Of a stretch of 64,000 nucleotides of DNA, positions 1 to 10,370 are shown piece by piece (within the stretch, counting starts at the first letter, position 1; every line of letters starts with the position of its first letter). The DNA comes from Rutidosis leptorrhynchoides (taxonomy: Eukaryota > Streptophyta > Magnoliopsida > Asterales > Asteraceae): positions 504,385,001 through 504,449,000 of the forward strand of contig NC_092336.1 of the NCBI RefSeq assembly GCF_046630445.1, read 5' to 3'. The translations under genes were made by a program, and so were the position numbers. The notes beneath the pieces were generated by a model, which did not search any database, was not told where the DNA came from, and worked only from the letters and a program-made list of their open reading frames with translations.

Positions 1-325
1 ACGTGTTATCACTAAATATAGTAGGTATCTACGTCCAACCATAGAGCATGTATGAAACACGCTCAAGAGTAATGCATTCTTCCGCAGACAAGATCAAATC
101 GAAATATGCAAATTTATATACATGTTGTGAGAGACTATAAACGTGAGTTTGAACATAATGAGCGAAAAAAAACCATACAATTGCCACTGAAATTGATCGT
201 ACTCGATTATACGGAACTCTTTTATTGTTGTCGGTCACTTTATTCGCGATGATCATAGAAAAAAGAAACTCAAAACCCCTCATCATATGTATTATTATTG
301 GATCAAAGTTCAAGTTTAAACATGA
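1..325. other. 3' flank of the kiwellin gene, no gene recognised
   Basis: AT-rich sequence downstream of the minus-strand kiwellin gene. A 94-codon open frame on the minus strand (29-313) has no recognisable domain, so I treat it as chance. The 3' UTR and poly(A) site of the kiwellin gene should lie here, but I see no decisive signal. Confidence 0.4.
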
Positions 326-733
326 TCAAGCATCTGACCAAGTAACTTCGGTTTCTCCCCATTGACTTTTAGGCACTTTAAGTGCACGCCAAACCGCTAT
401 CGATGCATCCACAATATCGTCTTTGCACCCTCTAGTTGAATCGCACTCGTCAACCACCTTAGCCCTTACACTTCTATCTCTATAGTTTATCTTGATGTGC
501 TTAAAACACCTATGTCCATGATTGTACCATCGTGTAGACAACGCAACGATGGGATCTTTGTTTGAATGGTAGTGGCCGTCACACTCAGACGGCCCTCCAC
601 CATCCCCACCCTTCTCAAAACTATTGAGAGTTAGAGTTGCTTTTCTAGTAGTTGAGTGACCATTGATTGAAAATATGAACAAATAAAAAAAGATGAAAAG
701 GAGAATGATGAAGCTAATTATTGATTGCTTCAT
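326..733 (-). CDS. Kiwellin / ripening-related secreted protein, short form
   Basis: Encodes 135 residues. Residues 1-24 are a strongly hydrophobic signal peptide with a cluster of Ile, Leu and Phe, so the protein should enter the secretory pathway and the apoplast. Residues 45-135 match the kiwellin/ripening-related domain (double-psi beta-barrel): GGPSECDGHYHS, the ALSTRWY strand, VVDECDS, the GC pair, the DIVDAS helix and a C-terminal VTWS. Four cysteines (51, 76, 97, 103) can form disulfides. Family members are often 150-190 residues; this one lacks the N-terminal kissper-like extension, so it is a short form rather than clearly truncated. Kiwellins are abundant cell-wall or fruit proteins, and some bind fungal effector enzymes; which role applies here is unknown. 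The start is the only Met before the signal peptide, and a TATA-like box lies about 55-65 bp upstream. The gene is a single exon with an open frame, and it is the only probable host gene in the window. Confidence 0.85.
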   Translation of the reverse strand: MKQSIISFIILLFIFFYLFIFSINGHSTTRKATLTLNSFEKGGDGGGPSECDGHYHSNKDPIVALSTRWYNHGHRCFKHIKINYRDRSVRAKVVDECDSTRGCKDDIVDASIAVWRALKVPKSQWGETEVTWSDA

Positions 734-788
734 TCCTCTTATTGAAAATTATGGTATATGATGAGTTATATTGTGCTGATGGATCTTG

Positions 789-798
789 AATATATAGT
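789..798 (-). promoter_or_regulatory. TATA-like box of the kiwellin gene
   Basis: On the minus strand this reads CTATATATTC, about 56-65 bp upstream of the kiwellin ATG at 733. The spacing suits transcription starting near 760 with a short 5' UTR. The rest of 799-1179 is AT-rich and I see no other clear element. Confidence 0.5.
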
Positions 799-1179
799 AA
801 GTGTAAGTTTGTCTTATGTATGAGCAGTTATACTTAGTTAAGTTACGTTTAATTTGTTTGGAGGTTAGATAACGATATTTAGTTTGAAATCTCTTTCACC
901 AATAATATAAAAAACGCACGCAGATTCTGATATTTGAATTCCTTGCCATAATATGCCCAATATAAGTAACACGACACACCTATTTAACTAGGGCCGGTTT
1001 AGTATAATTTAGTATTAAATGTTATTTTCATATGCTTATGTTATGAAATGGGGCTCTTTTTATGTGTCTCCTAGAAGCGGATCATTTTTCAGATTAAATG
1101 ATAAAGAAACGGTAATTTTACTTACGGAACTTAGAACTTCACAGATCATTAAGTGAAAAGTAAACGGATCATCGTTAAA

Positions 1180-1469
1180 CACTACTACAAAAATCATTAA
1201 TTAGACGTGTTAAAAAGACTAATTAGACGTGTTTTTCAACACGTCTAGATGTAACAGCACTAATTGGTAGATGTAACGTCTAAAAACCTCAATTAGACGT
1301 GTTCCTCCTTTTTTGTCAATTAGACGTGTTCGCGGAACACGTCTAAATGATTAAATTAACACGTCTAATTGAGGTTATCTAATTAAACGTGTCCATTTGT
1401 TTATATAGACGTGTTAATTTATTAACACGTCTATATATGGGGGTCTAAATGAGGATAAATGTTGTAGTG
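1180..1469. mobile_element. Non-autonomous CACTA (En/Spm-type) element
   Basis: The left end begins CACTACTACAAAAA and the right end finishes TGTTGTAGTG, the inverted termini that name CACTA elements. The 3-bp flanks AAA at 1177-1179 and 1470-1472 form a target duplication of the expected length. The 290-bp interior holds about ten copies of the motif TTAGACGTGTT in both orientations, the usual layout of subterminal transposase-binding repeats. No coding capacity is present, so it must rely on an autonomous relative. Confidence 0.85.
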
Positions 1470-1540
1470 AAAATCAATTCTCTGCTCGAAGCTATAGCTC
1501 GAGCTGGGCGAATGTGCTCATTTCTCGACTCAGATATAAC

Positions 1541-1972
1541 CAAGGTTGCAAAAGACGCGAGATGGGGTCGAGACGGTCGGGTCCTAAAAGGGTCGAGACG
1601 GGGTCGAGACGGAGGTCTAGACGGATGTTGACTAACGTTGACTTTTAAATAAAAATGTTATATATTATATATATTGTACATTACATTATTCCAAACATAA
1701 GCATTTCACACATGTTTAAATACTTCAACATTTCAAACATAAAAAAAGAAACCCTAAGTAATAGCACAACGTTTAATATTTAAAAAAAAAAAAACTTGAA
1801 AAAAATCAGAAAAACCCGTTTTTTCCCGTCTCGGACCGTGTTTGACCGTGTTTGACCGTCTTTTGACCGTTTTTTGGCCGATTTCTTTTTTTTCAAACGT
1901 TTTATGTATAAACGGGACGGGGTACTCCAAAACCCGTCTACACCCCCGTTTTTTCTGTTTTTTACAACACTG
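1541..1972. mobile_element. Non-autonomous hAT element with perfect 8-bp target duplication
   Basis: The termini are CAAGGTTGCAAAA on the left and TTTTACAACACTG on the right, imperfect inverted repeats of the hAT type (CARNGTTGYAAAA). The octamer GATATAAC occurs directly outside both ends (1533-1540 and 1973-1980), a perfect 8-bp target duplication diagnostic of the hAT superfamily. The 432-bp interior contains short GGTCGAGACGG-like repeats near one end and a T-rich stretch near the other, with no transposase. Open frames across it are chance. Confidence 0.9.
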
Positions 1973-1980
1973 GATATAAC

Positions 1981-2805
1981 ACAATCATGTGTAAATGACG
2001 CACTCCAACCATGGATAACGTCTTTTGAGCTCGTCCATATTTTGATCTTTGTGCGTGTGGAGAACGAGCTTGGACGGCAAAACACGTCAGCTACGTATGC
2101 ATCACACGAGAATAAGCTTAATCCGTCAGCGACGTGTTATTCATGGACACCGTGTTGGAAGCTCGGAATGATTGAGTGTTGGAAAAGGAACAAGCATGAT
2201 AAATGTACACACCGAATAGTAACATGGCATGAGTTCTTTATATATTATGGTCACGTTTACTGACAGGTCAACATTTACATTATTTTATTATGCTACCCTT
2301 TATGGGCGTCTTCTTTACCCAAGCCTCCTAGGTAGCACACAATAACAATAATAACGCCTCTTATGGGCGTACTTTTTTGGGGCGTCGAGCAGAATTCAAC
2401 GAAAATAATTGAGGCACCGGTTATTATTTCAATATTCTTAATTTAATCCTCTTTATTATTTAGTTACTAACCATATTTTGTCAAATCACGCAAACAACAT
2501 TTATCACAACTTTCATCATAACATACACATATTCAAAAAAAAATAACATTGACACGTCACAATCATCCTTCCAGAAAATTTTAAAATCCTTCCACATCGC
2601 AATCACCACCGTAATAAGTAATCTTAAAGATATCAATTACTTATAATGGTCATACCTCTAACATGTTTGTGCAAACTATATAACTGGAGGTAGACCGTTA
2701 TACAGTTAGACGCTAGTTTTCAAAGAGACCGTATCTTCTTGGATCTCAAGTTCCAAATCTTTACCACAATGCTTCTAGAAGCTACTGTTTAGCTATAAAA
2801 TCTAA
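1981..2805. other. Intergenic sequence, nothing firmly identified
   Basis: No gene recognised. A plus-strand open frame (1874-2263) begins inside the hAT element and shows no domain. Between 2290 and 2390 the phrase TTATGGGCGT or its near copy occurs twice with intervening AT-rich DNA, possibly part of another small DNA transposon, but I could not define its ends. Confidence 0.3.
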
Positions 2806-2838
2806 CGAGTACCGGATCGGCCCGCGCGATGCGGCGGG
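2806..2838 (-). other. Helitron 3' terminal hairpin and end
   Basis: Read on the minus strand: CCCGC, an 8-nt loop, GCGGG, 11 nt, then CTCG followed by T. Helitrons end in CTRR with a hairpin 10-12 nt upstream and insert between A and T. Only one base of the end tetranucleotide departs from the rule. Confidence 0.6.
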
Positions 2839-3660
2839 GTTATCCGGTTATATGTTGGTTATGAATGTAGCGTTTTATATTTATAGGAGAAAAATAGCTA
2901 CAAACTGTTATTGACAACCCAGTTCGGTGCCTAAAAAGATTCAAAACGACAACAAAAAAATAAAGTACATTTACATTCCCTAAACACTTAACTGGGGTTT
3001 TTTACAGACATATGTTAGATGCATATACAAAAGACGGGATATGTGTTTGTGTTTGCGATCTTTTTTTATTCCCTTTGCCGCTTTGTTTCGTTGCTTGCAA
3101 GACCTGGGAACAATGCTCGCTTTGTGGTGGTGTTTGATGTTTGTTCTTCCTCTTTGTTTGTTGGTGTTTTGGGCGGTGTTGATGGTGGTGTGGCTTGCGA
3201 GTGTCCTGTAAAATGTGGCAGGTATTGTTATTTTTTTTTATAACGGGTATAACGTGTCGGTGATTAAAGAATGGTTTTTTACCTGTTGTTGTTCGGATTC
3301 TGTTGCGGTATCTGTTGTCGGTGGATAGTGTTTCTGGAAGATGAATTCCGGATAGTCTGTATTGTTGTGGTTGAATTTGAATTCGAGTGTGTGTGTGTGT
3401 TGCCCCTTCGAGCTGTTTTATTGTTGGGGGTATTTCCTTTTTGTTGTTGTATCCAATGGAGGTTACCAGTGTTTTACAGTCGACGCCGACTAATGGGTCT
3501 GCTTTGTTGGAGAAGAATGTCATAGTTGTTGTTGCTGTGTTGTCTGAAAGTTGCTCTGAATTTATAGCTGTTATTTAATCTTGTTAGTATGTGGTTCTAT
3601 AGTAAGGTAGATGAATTATATTATATTATATTTATAATGATATGAGATGTGTATGTTTTC

Positions 3661-4340
3661 AGTGGCGAAGCCAGAATTTTACTTGATTGGTGTCATAAAA
3701 TAACATCGAAATGTTTAAGTCTTAAAAGTATTAACTATAATTAAGTACAAAAAAAAAAAAAAAAATCAAGTTAATTTGTGTCACAATTGTTCCCTAAAAT
3801 ATTTCATTCATTGAAAACGATCCATAATCAAGAGCGGATCTAGTGTATTGGCACTGGTAGCCCGTGCTATCGTTGAAATACACGATGCAGTGAATTTTTT
3901 AGGGGTTTTTAACTGGTAATACTACTAGATAATGTAAAAAAAATTAGTGGCACCATTAGATTGGTGCAATTTTTTTTTTTAACTTTTAAGTAGTAACACT
4001 CTTGACTAAACCTAGATCCGCCACTCTCCGTAATTGCTTGATTTGTAAATAATTCAATTTGCCTTCACCAAAGTGATGATACTATTGCATGAATATGAGT
4101 AAAACACCAATTTGTCTGTGTATTTTACGTACTCGGTTCCTATCCAATTTCCAAATGCAAATTACATTATATTAAATACACGTATAAGTTTTGTTGATTG
4201 GGGGTTTTATCAAAGTGGAATGGGGTCTATTTTTTAAGAATTCAAAACTTCTACTACCTATGATATTGAAATTACTAGCTTCACATATTTGAATCGATGG
4301 TGTCATATGAACCCATCAAAACACATGTGGCTCCGCCACT
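3661..4340. mobile_element. MITE-like element in intron 7 of the RPA-like gene
   Basis: Inverted termini AGTGGCGAAGCCA (3661-3673) and TGTGGCTCCGCCACT (4326-4340) match at 12 of the first 13 positions. The element begins about 12 bp after the intron donor and contains no ORF. Flanks ATGTTTT and ATGTCTT could be a decayed target duplication, but they are offset by a base or two, so the superfamily (perhaps hAT) is uncertain. It is itself interrupted by a second small element. Confidence 0.6.
3831..4027. mobile_element. Second MITE nested inside the first
   Basis: Termini AGAGCGGATCTAG on the left and CTAGATCCGCCACTCT on the right are imperfect inverted repeats. The 8-bp flanks CCATAATC and CCGTAATT differ at two positions, consistent with an old hAT-type target duplication. 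No coding capacity. Confidence 0.5.
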
Positions 4341-6335
4341 ATATGTCTTACCAGGGAAGGTATTCCCCTCCGAAGTCGTCCCTGATGTTGTGGTCTGGGC
4401 ATTCGAGGTTTTGTGCGCTTCCGATTAGCGTTCTTCTGCATGCTGGGCATCCTTGGTAATACCAGTCGGAAGTACTGATGATTTTCGTGATTATTGCTTG
4501 GCATTTGAATGGGCAGTTCTGTAATAGGTGATCATCAGTTTAAACATTTTCCACATTATATCAACTGCTCTTGTAATCAAAATGTAACATAAATACTATA
4601 TAAAGTGTTGTATATGTGTTTTAAATAATGAGTGATTTTATCGAATAATTTTTACAAAAACAATTTGTATAATAAAAGAAAAAGAATGAAGATGGGTAGT
4701 GGGGCAGAACCCGGGTCATTTAAGAGGTCATTTAAGAGTAAGAACTAAGTTATCACATTTCAATTGCTAATTGAGCTACGTAAGAACCTTTTATATTTTG
4801 ATGCCAAATAAATATATAGTAATGGCAGTTATGTAAGAAAGTAACTAGATATGAATCTGAATAGAAAGTACCCTGTGTGTTTTTGGGTTTTCTAGCATCA
4901 GATCTGCGAGTGTTTGGGTGTCTTGGTCCAAGTTGAGCGGTGGGTGTTCTTCGAACTTTTCTCTGTAGCTGTAATCAAGTGTCAGTTGGTGTTTGTAATG
5001 TTTTAAGCTGTTTTTAGTGTGTGTAGTTTTTTACTTACAGTGTTAAGTAGTCATAGGGTTCCTGAATATCCGGGTTGAGATATAGATGTGTAGAGGATAT
5101 GCAGGAGAGCGGTAGCTGTTTTGTAACTGGATTTATAATATTTCCGAGATTTGTAAGTTGTGGTTGTAGTATGCTATGTGGTTTTTTTTATAATTATACT
5201 TACCTGGGTTTTTTTTTACCCATGATGCGCTGACGGCAATGATAACTGGTTTGGGTAGGGATCTGTAGTTGGCCATGTCTAAGTTGCGTGCATCGTTGTT
5301 CCACAGAGTTAGTTCTATGGTGTTGTCACTATAGGTTAATCAAATATAAAAAAAAACATATATTTAATAACAATTAAAGTGATGGAATAAATGTATATGT
5401 AGAAGGGGAAAAAACAAAGGTATATTCCAAAAGAAGATACTTACTTGAGATCGACGATGTGGATCGATCTTCTATCCTTTTCTGTTTCGAGCGGGTTTTT
5501 GCTGTGTTGGATTTCGCTTACTATTTGGATGCAGCCGATGTAATCTATTGTTTAAGGTGTTAGTTAGTATTTTTATGATGTAGTTGTAAAATATTTGTTT
5601 TGTTAGATGTGCTGAGTTTTTTACCTGCGTATCTTTGTGGTTTGAGTTCGCTGAATGACTTGAATTCGAAATAGTGCTGGGGAAATCCTATTGATGGTAT
5701 TTGTTCAATGTTTGCTTGTAGACCTAATATTATGGTTGTAGGGTTTCAGATTGTAGCGTCGAATGGTTTACTCGCTTGGCACAAAAAGTTAAATATTCTG
5801 AAAGCTGCATTCAGTTCTAGTCTTTCCTCGAAATGATCTCTTTCGTTGATGTGTATGTTTACCTGTATTGTGGTACCCTGCAGTTACGGTAACTAATATT
5901 AATGTGATTAAAGGAATAAAATATTAAGTTTATTGTACTATAGTGTTGTATTTGTATTGCAAGATATTTTGGCTGTTAAGTATGTGAATTTACATGCTAA
6001 ATATGTGATATGGGGCTTACGTGTATGCCTAGGAAAATGCATCGATATCCATGTGGATCTGCGTTTTTTGCTAGTTTTGCAGTCCAGCGCCTGTAAACTA
6101 TTGCTTCAATTGTTTTGTGTTTGTCTCCTGGTCGCAGGGCTGCTATTGGTGTTACTTGGACTGCTTCGGCCATCCTGCATTGATTTAAATAGTATCAAAT
6201 GGTTAGTGAAATGACACGTGTATTAGGTTATTGAAGACGTACATAAACGTAAAAAATGTGTCAATCCATAAGAAACGTACATAAACGTATTAGGTTAGTG
6301 AAATGACCCTGACGTACATAAACATAAACGTACAT

Positions 6336-6906
6336 ACACCGATTTTATTTAGACTCTGTCCCTGACTTTTATTAATGGTCATGGCATAAGAAACTTTGAC
6401 CGGATATTGAACCCTTTTAAAAATGTAAGGAAGGACGTTGTCTTTGTAATATAAATTAATTCTTGATAGGTGAACTTTTTGGCCGACTTTGGTTCCCGTA
6501 ATAATTTCGGCCTCTATTAGTGTTGGTAGTAACTGAGTCTGATCATCCTTGTCCCGTTGCATAAACCTCCTGCTATACTCATGTTTCGCATCAAGATTAT
6601 GGGAACCCCAATTTTCAAACGTAGATCGTGCAGTGGTAGGCCCGGAAAACATTGTGAGTTTAGGTACTCCATTGGGTATAGCATTTCTGCCTGACCACCG
6701 TCGTTACCATGAGGAATTGCTGAGTCAGAGCTGAAATATACTTTTTCTTCACTGCTGATCATGTCTAGGATTATACTATTTATAGTATCAGTTGTTTCAT
6801 TTCTGGGGCATACTATTGCTTGTTGCTGTAGATGTTTTGCTGTTGGATGTCGCAGTTGATTTTCATCGTATATGAAATGAATGAGCTCCATAAGTCCTTC
6901 ATTATT
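6336..6906 (-). pseudogene. Helitron helicase, C-terminal part (PIF1 family)
   Basis: Continues the helicase after the solo LTR. Seen motifs include ELIHFIYDENQL, IVCPRNETTDTIN, LPLHDLRLKIGVPIILMRN, LCNGTRMI, EAEIITGTKVGQKV and VSYAMTINKSQGQSL, the last being helicase motifs V/VI of PIF1-type Helitron enzymes. The frame changes within 6517-6652, and the expected final motif (YVALSR) after SLNKIGV is absent, replaced by about 160 bp of ACGTACATAAACGT-like repeats before the RPA gene begins at 6173. The helicase therefore lacks its C-terminus. It would unwind DNA during rolling-circle transposition. Confidence 0.85.
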
Positions 6907-9900
6907 TGAAATGCCCCGTTCATATTGATTATAAACGTTCCATATTAATTGATTTCGTTGCGAGGTTTTGACCTCTATATGAGACGTTTTTCAAAGACTG
7001 CATTCATTTTTAAAAAAACCATAACCTTTATTTTATCGATAAAGGTTTAAAAGAATTACGTAGATTATCAAATAATGATAATCTAAAATATACCGTTTAC
7101 ACACGACCATTACATAATGGTTTACAATAAGAATATATTACATCAAAAATAAGTTTCTTGAATGCAGTTTTTACATAATATCATACAAGCATGGACTCCA
7201 AATCTTGTCCTTATTTTAGTATGCAACAGCGGAAGCTCTTAATAATCACCTGAGAATAAACATGCTTAAAACGTCAACAAAAATGTTGGTGAGTTATAGG
7301 TTTAACCTATATATATCAAATAGTAACAATAGACCACAAGATTTCATATTTCAATACACATCCCATACATAGAGATAAAAATTATTCATATGGTGAACAC
7401 CTGGTAACCGACATTAACAAGATGCATATATAAGAATATCCCCATCATTCCGGGACACCCTTCGAATATGATATAAATTTCGAAGTACTAAAGCATCCGG
7501 TATTTTGGATGGGGTTTGTTAGGCCCAATAGATCTATCTTTAGGATTCGCATCAATTAGGGTGTTTGTTCTCTAATTCTTAGATTACCAGACTTAATAAA
7601 AAGGAGCATATTCGATTTCGATAATTCAACCATAGAATGTAGTTTCACGTACTTGTGTCTATTTTGTAAATCATTTATAAAACCTGCATGTATTCGCATC
7701 CCAAAAATATTAGATTTTAAAAGTGGGACTATAACTCACTTTCACAGATTTTTACTTCGTCGGAAAGTAATACTTGGTCACTGGTCGATTCATGAACCTA
7801 TAAAAAATATGTACATATATATCAAAGTATGATCAAAATATAATTACAACCATTTTTATTATGTTTTAAAGATTTGAGTGTATTAAGTCAGCTGTCCTCG
7901 TTAGTAACCTACAACTAGTTGTCCACAGTTAGATGTACAGAAATAAATCGATATATATTATCTTGAATCAATCCACGACCCAGTGTATACACGTCTCAGG
8001 CTAGATCACAACTCAAAGTATATATATTTTTGGAATCAACCTCAACCCTGTATAGCTAACTCTAACATTACTGCATATAGAGTGTCTATGGTTGTTCCAA
8101 ATAATATATATACATGGGTCGATATGATATGTCAAAACATTTGCATACGTGTCTATGGTATCCCAAGATTACATAATATATTAGAATACATGTATAATAC
8201 AATATAAGTTAGCTAGGATATGATTTGTATAGATTTGTTAAACATTTCCCGTAGCTAAAAAGATCAAAAATATCCAATCTTGTTTTACCCATAACTTCTT
8301 CATTTTAAATCCGTTTTGAGTGAATCAAATTGCTATGGTTTCATATTGAACTCTAATTTAAGAATCCAAGCAGAAAAAGTATAGGTTTATAGTCGAAAAT
8401 TTAAGTTACATGTCAATTACTAAAGAGGTAGTCATTTCCGTCGAAAGAACGACATCTTGATGACCATTTTGAAAAACATACTTTCACTTTGAGTTTAACT
8501 AAGATTTTTTGGATATAGTTTCATGTTCATATAAAAAATCATTTTCCCAGAAGAACAACTTTTAAATCAAAGTTTATCATAGTTTTTAATTATCCAAACC
8601 AAAACAGCAACCGGTTTCACTACGACGTCGTATATCCGATTTTATGGTGTTCATCGTGTTTTCAGGTTTTAAATCATTAAGTTAGCATATCATATAGATA
8701 TAGAACATGTGTTTAGTTGATTTTAAAAGTCAATTTAGAAGGATTAACTTTTGTTTGCGAACAAGTTTAGAATTAACTAAACTATGTTCTAGTGATTACA
8801 AGTTTAAACCTTCGAATAAGATAGCTTTATATGTATGAATCGAATGATGTTATGAGCATCATTACTACCTCAAGTTTTCTGGATAAAACTACTGGAAATG
8901 AGAAAAATGGATCTAGCTTCAAAGGATCCTTGGATGGCTTGAAAGTTCTTGAAGCAGAATCATGACACGAAAACAGTTCAAGTAAGATTTTCACTCGAAA
9001 TAAGATTGTTATAGTTGTAGAAATTGAATCAAAGTTTGAATATGAATATTACCTTGAATTAGAAAGATAACCTACTATAAATAACAAAGGTTCCTTGATC
9101 TTAGATGATTACTTGGAATGGATTAGAAAGCTTGGAAGTAGACTTGCAAACTTGGAAGTATTCTTGATTTTTATGAAACTATACTTATGGAATTTATGAA
9201 GAACACTTAGAACTTGAAGATGGAACTTGAGAGAGATCAATTAGATAAAAAAAATTGAAGAATGAAAGTGTTTGTAGGTGTTTTTGGTCGTTGTTATATG
9301 GATTAGATATAAAGGATATGTAATTTTATTTTCATGTAAATAAGTCATGAATGATTACTAATATTTTTGTAATTTTATGAGATATTTCATGCTAGTTGCC
9401 AAATGATGATTCCCACATGCGTTAGGTGACTCACATGGGCTGCTAAGAGCTAATCATTTGAGTGTATATACCAATAGTACATACATCTAAAAGCTGTGTA
9501 TTGTACGAGTACGAATACGGGTGCATACGAGTAGAATTGTTGATGAAACTGAACGAGGATGTAATTGTAAGCATTTTTGTTAAGTAGAAGTACTTTGATA
9601 TGTGTCTTGAAGTCTTTCAAAAGTTTAAGAATACATATCAAAACACAACATGTATATACATTCTAATGGATTCGTTAAGTCTTCGTTAGTCATTACATGT
9701 AAGTGTTGTTTTGAAACCTTTAAGTTAACGATCTCAATTAATGTTGTTAACCCAATGTTTATTATATCAAATGAGATGTTAAATTATTATATTATCATGA
9801 TATTATGATGTATGAATATCTCTTAATATGATACATACATTAAAATATCGTTACAACGATAATCGTTACACATAAGTCTCGTTTCGTAATTCTTGAGTTA

Positions 9901-10370
9901 GTAGTCTTGTTTTTACATATGTAGTTCATTGTTAACACACTTAATGATATATTTAAATATCATTTTATCATGTTAAATATAGTGTATCAATATCTTAATA
10001 TGATACATATGTATTTAGTAGACGTTATCATTACGATAATCGTTATATATATCATTTCGAGTTTCCTAACTTAGTAATCTCATTTCTTATGTATATCACA
10101 CATTGTTAATATACTTAGTGAGATACTTACTCATCATAATCTCATGTCAACCATATATATATGTCTATATATACCACAACATGTAGTTTTCACAATTTTG
10201 TAACGTTCGTGAATCGCCGGTCAACTTGGGTGATCAATTGTCTATATGAAACTTATTTCATTTAATCAAGTCTTAACAAGCTTGATTGCTTAACACGTTG
10301 GAAAAATTTAGTCATGTAAATATCAATCTCAATTAATATATATAAACATGAAAAAGTTCGGGTCACTACA
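6907..10370 (-). mobile_element. Solo LTR of the element-E chromovirus family
   Basis: A 3.46-kb block running from TGAAATGCCCC to GGTCACTACA is homologous from end to end to the two LTRs of element E at 35013-38436 and 45033-48456, with numerous small differences. It lacks any internal region, so it is a solo LTR left by LTR-LTR recombination. It splits the Helitron helicase: the reading on both sides (EIPDRYCVPDND and EGLMELIHF) is contiguous in the family. Flanks AATGA and AATAA on the minus strand look like an imperfect 5-bp target duplication. It is clearly older than the E insertion. Confidence 0.9.

Larger units (their letters stand above)
3066..6173 (-). pseudogene. Helitron-borne RPA70-like single-stranded DNA-binding protein gene, nine exons
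   Basis: Single-stranded DNA-binding protein of the replication protein A large-subunit type, often carried by plant Helitrons beside Rep/helicase. The exon model from GT..AG junctions in phase is: 6173-6021, 5877-5625, 5544-5445, 5328-5204, 5126-5039, 4968-4872, 4518-4352, 3567-3283 and 3205-3066. Exon 1 starts MAEAVQVTPIAAL, the first OB fold. Exons 2-5 continue with FEERLELNAAFRI, DYIGCIQIVSEI, IELTLWNNDARNL and STHLYLNPDIQE. Exon 7 holds the zinc ribbon (CPFKC, CPAC, CPDH). Exon 8 has MTFFSNKADPLVGVD, and exon 9 ends with a basic ALFPGLASNETKRQRE tail. It is broken: an in-frame TGA lies in exon 2 at 5746-5748, and exon 8 changes frame near its start and again around a short GT/CA run (3387-3401). 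Nested MITEs lie in intron 7. Confidence 0.85.

Noticed and set aside
29-313. Minus-strand 94-codon open frame
   Set aside because: No recognisable domain, signal or conserved motif; lies in AT-rich 3' flank of the kiwellin gene.
1449-2263. Several open frames across the CACTA and hAT elements
   Set aside because: They cross element boundaries and repeats and encode low-complexity Gly/Arg or Lys-rich strings; chance frames.
3019-3578. Plus-strand frames rich in Cys, Val and Phe
   Set aside because: They are antisense shadows of RPA exons 8 and 9, which have matching motifs and splice sites on the minus strand.
4660-4860. Possible short tRNA-like or SINE-like patch in intron 6
   Set aside because: No convincing A and B boxes and no target duplication.
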